A stretch of 64,000 nucleotides of DNA. Origin: Ashinkailepas kermadecensis. Its lineage: Eukaryota > Arthropoda > Thecostraca > Neolepadidae. The first letter of the stretch is position 1. Each line of letters begins with the position of its first letter. A program made the translations under genes and the position numbers. Shown here in pieces: positions 10,667-22,104 of this stretch. The notes beneath the pieces were generated by a model. The model had not been told where the DNA came from and searched no databases. It worked only from the letters and a program-made list of their open reading frames with translations. The stretch lies in NCBI GenBank assembly GCA_034440615.1, contig JAOTOM010003864.1:1-64000 (forward strand), given 5' to 3'.

Positions 10667-13242
10667 GTGAAGATGTCCTTGCGCAGCAAAGCCAATCATT
10701 CCTGTATCGGACCGCCGAGAAACCTGCCTAAAAGCCAGCTGCCGACAAACAAGGACGTAGTTAACTATGTGCGACTTTTATTAGGCGAAACGGTGAACCC
10801 ACGTGCGAAAGACCTCTCTGAACATGTTTTTAGGCCTGTGGCTCTGGAAGTGACCAAGATATGGGAGAACGAGGGGATTCCAGCAATCAAATGCGTTCAG
10901 ACAAAGATTGCTGAGTGCTACAAGAGGTATCAACGCATGAACAAGATCACAAAGGATTTCCGTGTCAGCAATAATCCTGCCTGGAAGAAAGAAGAGCGCT
11001 TCTTCAAGGAGCTCTTCGACATCGCGGCGTGCAGGTGCAAGGACCTGCGCCGCTGTGACTGCCCACGAAACGACAGAGTGCCCGAAGCTGAAGTCGGCTT
11101 CCTCAGAGACCAGAGGGGGCCGCGGAAGATGTTCCTGGGGAGCGTCGATTGTCAGGAAAGCGCCCGACGTCAGACAGCAGCATTAAGAAGGGCAACACTG
11201 GACCAGAACGAAGGACGGGCGTCGCCAGCTCCCTCAGACTCCAGACATCTCGAATCGCCCAACGAGGCCGGACCTTCTGGCCTGCTACCTGCTACGCCTG
11301 CATCTGCTGCTACATATTATGCTGCCGGCGCGGTGGAGGACAGTTCGGACTCTGCATCCATTGATGCAGCTGACGCGCCCGGTGATGCAGACTGGGAGGG
11401 TGGCGGTGCTGAACCAGAGTCAAGAAATCTGGAAACACTGACAAACACTGCGCTGGCGGCCGACAGGTTCGGGGTCTTGAACCGCGCAGTGGCCGCTATT
11501 ATCAACGCGTTCCAGATGGACATAGGGAGGATATCGCCAGATAATCCGACATTGGTGGCTGACCCCATGAAGGTGTGGCGTGAAAGACGTCGCGTCCGCC
11601 ACGCCTCGGCCCAGGACAGAGCCGAGCGGCACCACGAGACGGCGCTGAGCGGCCTCTATTTCGACGGCCGGAAAGACCTCACCTGCGTCGACCGGGCCTC
11701 CGACATAGCTCAGGAGGAGCATATCGCCGTGGTGGCGGAGCCCGGCGGCCAGTATCTGACCCACTTTACGCCTCAGTCAGCGAAGGCCATAGATCAAGTC
11801 AACGACTTGGTCAACAACGCCAATGAGCACGGCGGCAACGTACGTGTCCTGGGGCTGCGACGGAGCCGCAGTGAACACAGGCCGATATGGTGGCATCTGT
11901 CGACTGTTCGAGGTGATTCAGGAGCAGCCAGTGCACTGGTGTATCTGCCAGATACACTCGAATGAGCTCAACTTGCGGGAAGTGTTCAGGAAACTGGACG
12001 GGAAAACCACGGGACCAAACTCCTTCACTGGTCCGCTTGGCAAGACCGTGTCTGGGCCGGTGCACCGCATGGCTGTCGGAAACTTCATCCCAGTGCCCGG
12101 CCACGTCCCGGACTTGCCACAGACGTTGGTTGCTGGCCTCAGCCACGACCAGCAACTGCTCTACCAGCTCGCCGTCGGCGTGCAGACCGGCACTGTACCA
12201 GAGGAGATCGCGCACCGAAAGATCGGACCGCTCAACCATGCCAGGTACAATTTGTGCTTCCAAACTGATTCGAAGTGATACAAATTGGCTGGATTTTTTT
12301 TCTCGTATTAGCAAAGCTTCAACTTAAGAGATGACTAAGAAGCTTGGATTCCTTGATGGAAATAAACGTTTTAAAGACAACAAACGCAATTCGCGACTCA
12401 TTTTATCCATTGCTGTGCCTATCACCTGTCCTTTTAATGCATGCTATTTCATTACGGCACTAGACGCGATTTCCATCTTTATAGCGCAATACAAGTTATA
12501 TGTAGCAACAAACACATTTGATTGGGCAGTAATTAGACTCGTAATCCACAGGTGGCTGACATTGGCTGCGCGACTTCTGCGGCTCTACATCTTCGCCACA
12601 TCACCATCTGCCGAGCTGTCAGGCCTAGTTCGCTACCTGCTCAGTCACTACGTGCCGATGTGGTTCCACATCAGGGCCAACAGCAGCTGCAGCAACGGGG
12701 CCAAAAACGCCATGAGGAGCTTGGAGCTGCTGTGGACGCTGCCCCGTGAGCTTCAAGACAAGATCAAGCCAGTTATCCAGCGCAACGCCTACTGGTGCCA
12801 CCCAGAGGCCGTGCTCCTCGCGATGGTGGCGGACCCGGACCCGGAGGTGCGCGCCCGGGCCGTGCGCACCATTCAACAGTGTCGGCAGCAGCCTCACGCT
12901 GATGTGCGGCCATACGTGCTCCCGACCGTAAACTTTGCCGTCGCAGCCTTCACTGAGCTGTTCGAGTGGAGCACGACCCTGATAACTGAGCCGCCTCTCA
13001 CGAGGGCTCTGAGCGATGCTGCGCTGGAGGACATCCGGAATGTCCCGCTGGAAGTGGGTAACTATCCCGTCCACACCGTGGCAGTGGAAAGGGCCGTGAA
13101 GGCGGTGACGGGGGCGGCCAATGCGGTCGTCGGTGAGACCCAGCGGCACGGATTCATCTGTAGTCGGCTAAGGCACCGAGAGCAGCTGCCGGCTGTTGGG
13201 AGTAAACGGTCATTCGCGCTGGCCATGGGCTCTGGGGTGTGA
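10667..13242 (+). pseudogene. Transposase of the 4.4-kb element, one intron, one frameshift
   Basis: Three blocks form one protein. Block 1 (10667 to about 11853) has a basic N-terminal part, an acidic linker and the first acidic motif FDGRKD at about 11658. Block 2 (to 12244) carries GCDGAAVNTGRYGG, WCICQIHSNELNLREVF and LDGKTTGP. Block 3 (12552-13242) carries WLTLAARLLRLY, YVPMWFHI and ITEPPL. Blocks 1 and 2 are out of frame by one base, explained by an extra G in the GGGG run at 11851-11854. Blocks 2 and 3 are joined by a clean GT-AG intron, 12245-12551, in which AG plus GTGG restores Arg-Trp in frame. Motif order matches a family of uncharacterised invertebrate transposase-like proteins with an apparent RNase H-type DDE fold. 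Active only if the extra G is a sequencing error. Otherwise recently broken, since the rest of the frame is intact. Confidence 0.8.
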
Positions 13243-13815
13243 CTGATGAGCTTGACAACCGACAGTGAACACGTGGCTGTTGGCATAACGGACTAGAGCC
13301 ATTCCAAAGCGTCTGAAGTCAGCATAAGCCGCTGGAGACAGAGAGTAGATAGGCATTGATCGTCGCTTCATCATTTGAAATCTGAACAATGATAGTAGCA
13401 TTTGAACTTAGAGGTAAAATATTGTGATGCTGAGGGCTGTCTTGTTCTTCGCTGTGCCAGGTTTGACATGTTGCTTGATTTCAGTCGGGGCCAGTAGAGT
13501 GAGTCTAAATGTAATATGATTACGTATGTACAAATGTCCATTTGTAGCTAGGACGTTCAGGAACCCGCTCGTGTTCATTCCACACCTCTTCCTCCACTAG
13601 GGAGGAAGTTGGGGCTGCGTCAACGTAAGTTGAAGCTGTAGTTCGTGTGTTGGCCGCATGGCGGCGCTAGTGTCGAACATGCAAAAACTTCGCCGCTTCT
13701 GTGCAGGATGGGGATTGAAATATTTGGGAAATGAGTGGTCAAATATTATTCCCACATGAACAGAGCATGATAAAATCATAGGTTCACCTTGCACAGATTT
13801 GGATGATACACCCTA

Positions 13816-14312
13816 GTGTACACCCTTCGGCCTCTGCGGAGGCGATACACTGCAGTCATTGTACACTGTACCCCCTCCGGCTCCAAGAGGGGCGGTACAC
13901 TGCAGCTACTGTATACTGTATAGTGTACACCCTTCGGCCTCTGCCGAGGCGATACACTGCAGTCATTGTGCACTGTATCCCTCTCCGGCTCCTGGAGGGG
14001 CGGTACACTGTAGCTATTGTGCACCGTGCACCCTCCAGTCTATGTGGAGGAAGTACATTGTGCACCCTCCAGCCTTGGAACGGAGGTACGCTGGATTCAC
14101 TGTACACTGTACACACCTCTGCGGAGGCGGCACACTGCAGTCATTGAACACTGTACCCCCTCTGGCTCCTGGAGAGGCGGTACACTGCAGCTACTGTACA
14201 CTGTATAGAGGAGGCGGCCTCCGCGGAGCCGGCACACTGCAGACATTGAACACTGTACACCATCTAGGTCCTTTGGAGACGGTACACTGCAGTCACTGTA
14301 CACCAGTGACGG
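13816..14312. repeat. Minisatellite, about 53-bp subunits, right part
   Basis: Two subunit types alternate, one with CAGTCATTGTACACTG and one with CAGCTACTGTAxACTG, giving a dimer of roughly 106 bases. Copies diverge towards the right end. Open frames on both strands (up to 177 codons) repeat the unit and are not genes. Confidence 0.9.
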
Positions 14313-14459
14313 ATCCAGGGGGCCATGGCAACATGCCCCCTCCACCTCCTAAATGGTCCCGAAAGGGTTTGGTTCGGCGAGGGCTCCGTTGAACACATGG
14401 TGTTTCAGCATAGGCCGTGATAAAGCACGCAAGAAATTTGACGATCAATAATGCCTCCG

Positions 14460-15140
14460 GGCGAGCGGTGAGGCCCCGCGGCCCACGTGAAGGGCCCCGG
14501 TCTGACGAAATAGGCACTGGCCTGATGGAGAGAGTTCTGAGCCCATGATGAGGGTCTTCGAATCGATGGAGTGTTCACGGGCAGACGTTCAGGGTCAAGG
14601 GTTGGGCCAATGTGAATGGCCTCTAGGCTGACGGAGGGCAGACGGGTCCTTGGAAGGCCCCTGGGCTAACGGAGGCCAGTAAAGAGGGCCTTGAGCAAGT
14701 GGAAAGAGCCCCTGAGCCGACAGACAAAGCCGTCGTGGAGGACGCCGGGCTGTCAGAAAGGGCCCCAAGCCAATATGAAGGGCCCGTGGGCCGATGGAGG
14801 GGCCCAAGCCGTAGAAAAGACACTTGGCTTGACAGAGGTGTCCCAAGCTTTTGAAAAAGGAACTTTGATCTGACGGAGAAATCCCTCGATCGTTAAAGAG
14901 GGCCCCCGAGCCGACATCTCGGCCCTAGCGGCCGGAGCGAACTCCGGACCGTCGGAGAGGGCCTAGAGCCCATGTGAAGGGTCCCTGAGCTGACGGAAGA
15001 GGCCCATGCCGTAAAAGCGGTCCTTGATCTGACGGAGAGGTCCAAGTTGTCGAAAGAGGGCTTCCAGTCTGATGGAGGATGATGTGAGCCGTAACGGAGG
15101 GTCCCCGGAACACGAAGATGACCTCCAAATGACGTACCAC
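14460..15140. repeat. Degenerate minisatellite, unit about 28-30 bp (AGGGCCCCxGAGCxGACGGA)
   Basis: The pattern GACGGAGAGGGCCCC.GAGC recurs with heavy substitution over about 680 bases. It resembles the array at 2590-4035 in period and in its GGCCCC core, although the other half of the unit differs. Bases 14307-14400, just before it, carry the transposon-end-like word CAGTGACGGATCCAGG. Confidence 0.7.
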
Positions 15141-15646
15141 CCATGACCTACCCGGATGACCTACCCGTCTATGCCCATGCTATTTATTTGAATTTTCACT
15201 CTTGTTGCTGGAACCATGCTTTGCAACACCAACAAGCACGAATTGAAACTAAGTTCATTCATTCAGTCAATTTATGTAGTCATGCATTCAACTGTGACTT
15301 GTTGTTCCATACATTGGCATGCATAGCCGCATAAATATTCCCCATAACATTAATTTAGTTGGCATAGTTGCTTGTTGCTGGAGCTGTCTTCTGGAGCCGT
15401 CTGCTGTGGCTGTTGTTAACTTCACGGACATAGGCTGTCTGCTGGGTGACGTGGCGGTGAACACAACTGTGCAGCCCTGAAGGCCATGTACGTGACTGAC
15501 CTTCCGTGTAGGTACCGAGGCACGTGACTGTCAGTGGTTTTGTCTCGGAAGACTGACAAACCAAAGCGATCAGGAACTGCACGTCACGACGTAAATTATC
15601 ACATTCGGAGGATACTCGGATCTTTCTGCTGAGTCGACCTCGTCTT

Positions 15647-16288
15647 TTGTCTCCAGCCGGCAGCGCCCCCTCTGAGCTCGGACACCGGCCTCGCCCTGGC
15701 TGCGGTGCAGAAGTTCTCTGTTGCAACCGAACATCTGTTCCAGCCACCTTGAGGCACCTCCTGTCCGTGAGGAAGTTAGTCGGTAGGCGCGGTTGTGGAA
15801 TTCCAAAGTTACGCATACTAGTGCTGATAATATGTTCATCTCTTGCTCTTGTTTTTGCCACTTCTGCTCAGTGTACTTCATTAACCAACAGTGACAAGTC
15901 ACCCAGTGCCAACAGTGACAAGTCACCCAGTGCCAACAGTGACAAGTCACCCAGTGCCAACAGTGACAAGTCACCCAGTGCCAACAGTGACAAGTCACCC
16001 AGTGCCAACAGTGACAAGTCACCCAGTGCCAACAGTGACAAGTCACCCAGTGTCGACAGTGACAAGTCACCCAGTGCCAACAGTGACAAGTCACCCAGTG
16101 CCAACAGTGACAAGTCACCCAGTGCCAACAGTGACAGCATTACTTGTCAGGTCGACAAGCGGCACATACCCGATAAAATGCCGCCATTGGCGGCTGACAA
16201 TAATTATATTTCGACCACAAAAATGATGTCAAATGTGATGCTAGAATGCAAGGAGAAATCAGTCGGAGCCATTCATTTCCGTTCATGA
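15647..16288 (+). other. Open frame of 213 codons spanning a 24-bp tandem repeat; coding status unproven
   Basis: The frame contains a hydrophobic segment (LRILVLIICSSLALVFATSA) followed by about ten copies of the octapeptide NSDKSPSA and a short unrelated C-terminus. A hydrophobic leader before a Ser/Lys-rich repeat is what a secreted repetitive protein would look like. Against it, no ATG lies close to the leader, the 24-bp unit has no stop in several frames on both strands, and no splice sites or promoter were recognised. I rate it a possible exon, not a gene call. Confidence 0.2.
15888..16140. repeat. 24-bp tandem repeat, about 10.5 copies
   Basis: Unit CAGTGACAAGTCACCCAGTGCCAA with only one obvious variant (GTGTCGA at about 16052). 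It is nearly homogeneous, so it is young or under conversion. Each unit contains the palindrome TGACxxGTCA-like pair GTGACAAGTCAC. Confidence 0.95.
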
Positions 16289-16289
16289 C

Positions 16290-17050
16290 CAGGTTATGTA
16301 GACCTCATGAACTCAAAGGAACAGTTCGGGTTACTTTAAAAAAAAACGGCCTTAGAATCGTTTTCGTGTTCACCGTTGCCATGAAGAAATTGGAAACTAA
16401 AGAAAAGGAAGTAGTATGCTGAAAATCATAGTTTGAAAGGTGCGATTGTCCTGTCGTGGTGTGTCCCATGGTGAAGAAAGGGTGGCAAAGAACGGGTGGG
16501 AAAGAAAAAGCGGGACCATTTTTGCATATAAGTAATATATAGCTTAGTGGCCCTTATTATATTTGCGGGTATATACAGAAGTTCCACCCAGCCCTACATC
16601 GCTTAGTCACAGGTGATAATGAAGTGGTAAGGACGACAATTTGATGGAAGGTAGGTGGAAACAAGAGCCAATGTGGAACCCCCAGTGGATCGTATCCCAC
16701 CATGGGTCCAACTCTTTCATTCCTGTGGAACGGTCTGAGCCATTCCAATGCTTTATTGAACTCCAGGCTCGACCAAAATACCTTCGTAGCTCGATCCCAG
16801 CTCAAAGTTCCCTGTTTTGGACGTGAAATGACACCTAGGTGAAAATGATTTTTCACTCTTGCTCCCAACGCAAAGAATAGCTGTGCACTTCCCTTTTACG
16901 CGTTGAAATAATACAAATTCCAACGAAGCTGAAAGTATTGTACTAGAAAGGAATCGTGGCCACTGACCAAATTTTAACTGCATCCTCATCAGAAGATGGT
17001 CGTTTTTTTCTGTGCTGCCTTGAAATGTCTCAGTGTCTCAGTACAAATGG
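16290..17050. other. No recognisable gene
   Basis: Only short open frames. The longest (minus, 16868-16557) has no known motif. Confidence 0.4.
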
Positions 17051-17059
17051 CTCAATTTT

Positions 17060-17225
17060 TATGTTCATTCAAAACGGCACTTTAAACTCTCGGTCAAAAC
17101 TGTGCCGTTGAACTGAACTTCCCGGATCGAATGGTGGGGTTAGGGTTCACGCAATAAACTCTGCTTAGCATAAAACCCTGGTTCACAAAGCAACTCCAGC
17201 AATAATTCGGACTAAATATTTGTTT
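17060..17225 (+). repeat. Dispersed repeat, copy 1 (shared with 42480-42700, opposite strand)
   Basis: The words CTGTGCCGTT, GGGTTCACGCAATAAACTCTGCTTAGCA and ACCCTGGTxCA occur in the same order as in the reverse complement of 42700-42480. The 42-kb copy extends into a tRNA-like head, so this copy is probably a truncated SINE-like insertion. A loose GGATT-rich tract (17225-17420) follows. Confidence 0.65.
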
Positions 17226-17801
17226 CCTGTTATCGGATTAAATTGGATTTGAATGGCATCAGATTGAATTATGTTTAGATCAGATTGGATTGGATTTTAT
17301 CAGACTGAAATTAGGTAGGAACTGAATGCGATCGGATAGGATCTGCATTAAATTCGATCTTAGTGGGAACAGATCTGGATCTGTCAGGAATGTTTTATCG
17401 GATGGAAGATCGGGTTGTATTTTGATACAATTCGGCATAACCGTTATTTCGAGTTCATGCTCGGTCAATGGCTGTGACGTCATCAAGGAGGCCACGTTAA
17501 CAACTTAAAAAGTCGGAAGAGTTATCTTGCATCGGTTTGCTGTATTGCAGGTTGCGACAGCATTCCAGATTTCATTTTTATTTCTAAATCAAAATGACTG
17601 ATAACCACGTTATGTTGTTCAATGACTAAAGACTGAATCGGTCTAGATGAGTGGCTGAACACCATTAGTGGTGCAAGAGACGATGAGCTGCAGGAGGAAT
17701 TTAAAGTAACCGGAATTATACCAAAGCGATATCGAATGGGATGTGATAAATATTTTTCATCCCGTACCAGCACACACACCCGCCCCTCTGGTGAATATTA
17801 T

Positions 17802-17804
<3 letters not shown>

Positions 17805-17852
<48 letters not shown>

Positions 17853-17984
17853 GAAAACAATACGATCAATCGAAAACCTAGACGGAAAAGTTGCTAAAGC
17901 TAAATGCGCTCTTCTCTTCAACAGCCAATGTATAAAAGAAGATATCCTGCCAAAATATACCGATATACATATATATAGATATAT

Positions 17985-18046
<62 letters not shown>

Positions 18047-18051
18047 ATTTG

Positions 18052-18121
<70 letters not shown>
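17805..18121. repeat. Two TA microsatellites
   Basis: TA tracts at about 17805-17850 and 17965-18121 are separated by about 115 bases of non-repetitive sequence. The second has short TTTATA and TTTGTA interruptions. Confidence 0.95.
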
Positions 18122-18125
<4 letters not shown>

Positions 18126-18512
18126 TGTATATGTACGATATATTTTCATGTACGAACGATAGGTATTGATAAAGTTTGGTGCAAGCACTTGATGCTCTTC
18201 GGTTCTGCTGCTATTTTCATTTTATCATTGACTATACACTTGACATGGCATGGTACTGACACGATTTGATGTTGATTTGCAACCTTACCCTGTATTAAAG
18301 CATAATTGTCAATAACGTGGCGGACAGGGATCTCAATGGAGCCTTGATTTGCTCCGGTCGGTACTGTAGATGTTCAGAAATTATAACTAAGGCTCTTGAC
18401 CTCGCTTAACCTCAACTTGTGACCAAAGGCTCAGACGCAGGAACTATGGCAGAGGTCATATGGCACTAGAAGCACCCTAGTTATTTTAAATTATTTGTAT
18501 GGGATCGAAAAG

Positions 18513-18577
18513 AGTTGACAGCTCTTACCGTCCTCGATAAACCGTTATCAGATGATGAAAAACTTGGTTTGACCTTG
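18513..18577 (+). repeat. Left arm of a 65-bp perfect inverted repeat
   Basis: Begins AGTTGACAGCTCTTACCG and ends TTGGTTTGACCTTG. It is the exact reverse complement of 20565-20629 over all 65 bases. Similarity stops abruptly at both ends. Confidence 0.95.
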
Positions 18578-18821
18578 TTCTGTGACCTCATTTTTACTCG
18601 CAGATATATTTGTGCATGCCCGATGTAAGGACGCTACAGGGCTACACATTGACATTGAAATCATTGAAATCCGTCGAATGGTTATCTGCACTTAGTCGGC
18701 GGTCTTACGTCAGATACTGCAGCCAATGCACGACCAGTTAATTGTCGGGGTTAATTGTCGTAAATAGACATCGGAGAAGCGTTACCATATTCAGCATCGT
18801 AACCACCACGATGTGAAAGCA

Positions 18822-19690
18822 AACTCGACAGTTACGACCCGTCCATATCCTCAGGGAAGGCGCCGAACACTCGTCTCTGCGCCAACTCGACAGTCACGAC
18901 CCGCTCGTGTCCTCATGGAAGACGCTGAACACACGTCTCTGCGCCAACTCGACAGTCACGACCCGCTGGTATCCTCATGGGAGGCGCCGGACACTCGTCC
19001 ATGCGCCAACTCGACAGTCACGACCCGCTCGTGTCCTCATGGAAGGCGCTGAACACTCGTCTCTGCGCCAACTCGACAGTCACGACCAGTTCATATCATC
19101 ATGGAAGGCGCCGAACACTCGTCTCTGCGCCAACTCGACAGTCACGACCCGCTCGTGTCCTCATGGGAGGCGCAGAACACTCGTCTCTGCGCCAACTCGA
19201 CAGTCACGACCCGCTGGTGTCCTCATGGAAGGCGCCGAACACTCGTCTCTGCGCCAACTCGACAGTCACGACCCGCTCGTGTCCTCATGGGAGGCGCAGA
19301 ACACTCGTCTCTGCGCCAACTCGACAGTCACGACCCGCTCGTGTCCTCATGGGAGGCGCCGAACACTCGTCTCTGCGCCAACTCGACAGTCACGACCCGC
19401 TCGTGTCCTCATGGGAGGCGCTGAACACTCGTCTATGCGCCAACTCGACAGTCACGACCCGCTGGTGTCCTCATGGGAGGCGCTGAACACTCGTCTCTGC
19501 GCCAACTCGACAGTCACGACCCGCTGGTGTCCTCGTGGGAGGCGCTGAACACTCGTCCGTGCGCCAACTCGACAGTCACGACCCGCTCGTGTCCTCATGG
19601 GAGGCGCCGAACACTCGTCCGTGCGCCAACTCGACAGTCACGACCCGCTCGTGTCAAGGCGCCGAACACTCGTCTCTCCGCCAAGGGTTG
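18822..19690 (+). repeat. 62-bp minisatellite, about 14 copies
   Basis: The unit contains CAACTCGACAGTCACGACCC, a CTCATGGGAGGCGC segment and GAACACTCGTCTCTGCG. Starts at 18881, 18943 and 19005 confirm a 62-base period. The unit has no stop in the three plus frames, so overlapping frames of 79-213 codons appear; since 62 is not a multiple of three, all cycle through the same peptides and none is called a gene. The last unit is truncated (a CTCAT segment is missing near 19655). Confidence 0.95.
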
Positions 19691-20564
19691 ATCAATCGGC
19701 TTGGTGTGCCATCATCTGATTGGAATGTCGCAACAGGTTCGGGTCACAGGTGGCGACCTGACCCATGCCCCGGGAGGATAAACCACTCCAAGTAGCATCC
19801 ATGAATTCGCCACTGACCTTGGCGAGCGGCAGTCATTCGGCGACTCCCGAGTAAATTTCGTCTGCGCTTTCGTCGTGAGGTGCCTCATTATTATCTTCCG
19901 TACCATGCCGTGGGCAGCTATTGTGACATTGACATGCTCCGAGGTCGCCAGCACCGGGACTCACTCGGTGGTGGCACGGGGAGCAGCGCTGCTGAATGGC
20001 TCGAGATGATGCACGGAGCAGCACTACCAGGATGGCACGGGGACAGCTCTGAATGACTTCTGAACTGACGAATGACACGCGGAGCGCCGTTGCTGGACGT
20101 GGACAGGCCGTGTAACACGATCCAGATCCGGCGTCCTTGACGGTACATGAATCAGGAACGGCCCGAAGCGCAAGGTCGCGTCGCCAAGCGCGTGAATTCC
20201 ACACTCTCACTATCGGCCACTGAGTCACAGCAGAGGAGCTGAGGCGTGGTCTGCTTAACGAGGCGTGGCCGGCGTGTGGGCGGCCCAAACGGAACAGTAT
20301 TGGCCCGCTCGTGACGTGATGACTGGATGCCGGCGAGCCTCAAACGTCAGCGAGGGAATGCAGCTCCCCAGAACACCCTTTATGAAACTACTGATCTGTT
20401 TCTGGTGTTCCAATTAATGTACATTATTCCCTTCCAGGCTGGCTTGCTAGATGAGCTACGGTTTCTAGGCATCACGTATAGAGTCAGATACATTTAGCTT
20501 CCAGTCATCAGATAATTCAAATACGACCCTGGCAGCTTCACCACTATTTTCCTGAAATATAGTG

Positions 20565-20629
20565 CAAGGTCAAACCAAGTTTTTCATCATCTGATAACGG
20601 TTTATCGAGGACGGTAAGAGCTGTCAACT
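20565..20629 (-). repeat. Right arm of the 65-bp perfect inverted repeat
   Basis: Exact reverse complement of 18513-18577. Together the arms bracket a 2.1-kb segment that contains the 62-bp minisatellite and 870 bases of otherwise featureless sequence (19695-20564). Confidence 0.95.
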
Positions 20630-21740
20630 TTATTGCAGAACTAGGGATGCAATACGCACAATATGAGAACGTTTTTGCTACAGGATCTCTGATGTCTGAT
20701 TATGTCTTGCAAGAACATAATTAATATACTTTACATATATCATAGATAGTGCATCACATTGTAGCCAGATATGTATGCTTAAGAATGTAATCGGTTGCAT
20801 TCCTACAAATTGCGCGTCGGATCTAAAAGGATAATGGGGTATATGCTAAAAATAACGTGTCAAAGATGAAAATGTGGCAGGCTATATCTTTGAAAATAAC
20901 TTGTCACATCTGCCTTCGAACATATTTGCCGATATCACCTCAGGATTTTGGCTGGAGTACCGGAAGCAAGGCGGTCCTATTCCTTGTTTGTAGTTAGTCT
21001 TATGGACATGCTATAGGAAGCTGAACACAATACCCAAGTAGGAACAGCACTGAAATTGGTAGCTGTGTGATAATTGTGTGTGCTGTTGCAACTACTTTCG
21101 TAGTTGCGATTATCTCACCTCAAAAAGAAACAAACTTCATCACTAAATATGTGGCATAACTTGGCCATGGAAAGTGTTCAGCAGGAGGACGTGCTTGTTC
21201 CCAGATGCTTGTGTTCGAGTACGACAAGATAATATGAATGCATATATTGATGATGCTCATTTTGATGAGGGAATGAGGACAATGACCGCTAAAGTACACA
21301 CTAGTGTTATGGTTATTTACACCATTTAGATATTGCATCATTTTATCTTACATTGCTGGATATTCAGAAAAGGTTCGTGTGTCCATTATCATACTATGCC
21401 CGTCTTGGTCTCAATTTCATCCCAAGAAGAAAATAAAAGCATGGCAACAGCTGTTACTACATCCTGAAAATGGATGGTTAAAAATAATGCGGAACAGGAA
21501 GTGAAATGAAATGGTTGACATAAAATATTACGACTTTAACACAAATATGCGGAAGAGTCGAAACCAGAAATCGTGTCACATTCTGCTTCAAGATTTTTAC
21601 TATGGCATAATTTTTGAAGACATGTTGATGGGTATGGTGTAAGCGCCCCATGATTTGTCATGTGGAGAATATTATGGGAAATGGACATTTGAATAAAGAG
21701 GCAAAACTTGATATATTTTAAGCCAAATTGCACTAACTGG
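20630..21740. other. No recognisable gene
   Basis: AT-rich sequence with short frames only. Part of the long intron of the minus-strand astacin-like gene. Confidence 0.45.
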
Positions 21741-21741
21741 A

Positions 21742-22104
21742 ATGTTCAGCGTTCATTGCGTATATTTGGGCTCTTTGATGTTTTTATCTCACCGAGAAGT
21801 CGGCCAAATAGAACATGTATCAAGAAAGTTTCCAGAATACTCCACAGAAGTATCGTCGAACGAGATAGATGGGTATGGCATGGACAGAGACAGGCCACTG
21901 CGAGATTTGGTGTCCGGAATTGCATCAGAGCAACCAGCTAGGGCACATCAAGATAAGAAGCGGGCAATTCTAATTATTACGGTGCTATATTTGTCATTAT
22001 TTCGTCTGTCCCTCGCTCTATCTTCTCAATTATCCTCCGATGGAACAACACGCAACAGGAGCATACGTCCGAAAAAGAGAACACGTCACCGGCCTGGAAT
22101 GTAA
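21742..22104 (+). other. Open frame of 120 codons with a hydrophobic segment; possible exon
   Basis: The frame includes a charged stretch (EVSSNEIDGYGMDRDRPLRD), a basic DKKRA and a hydrophobic run (ILIITVLYLSLFRLSLALS) before a basic C-terminus. Composition is more protein-like than its surroundings. No homology is recognised, no splice partner was found, and it lies inside the intron of a gene on the other strand. Confidence 0.18.

Larger units (their letters stand above)
9421..13815 (+). mobile_element. 4.4-kb DNA transposon with long TIRs and an exact 8-bp target duplication
   Basis: The ends are inverted: TAGGCTGTATC on the left and, in reverse complement, TAGGGTGTATC on the right. Similarity continues inwards for about 240 bases (shared GAACCTATGATTTTATCATG and CTAGCGCCGCCAxGCGGCCAA). 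The flanks are GTGTACAC at 9413-9420 and at 13816-13823. Removing the element and one copy of this 8-mer restores a normal minisatellite unit, identical to the unbroken unit near 13920. One transposase gene (10667-13242) lies inside. Eight-bp duplications are known for hAT, P and KDZ superfamilies; the superfamily is not settled here. Confidence 0.88.

Noticed and set aside
10829..12327. Other frames inside the transposase gene (for example minus 12314-11811)
   Set aside because: They overlap the conserved transposase motifs in the wrong frame or strand.
18813..19795. Overlapping plus-strand frames up to 213 codons
   Set aside because: The 62-bp unit lacks stops in the plus frames, so openness follows from the unit, and the three frames encode shifted versions of the same peptides.
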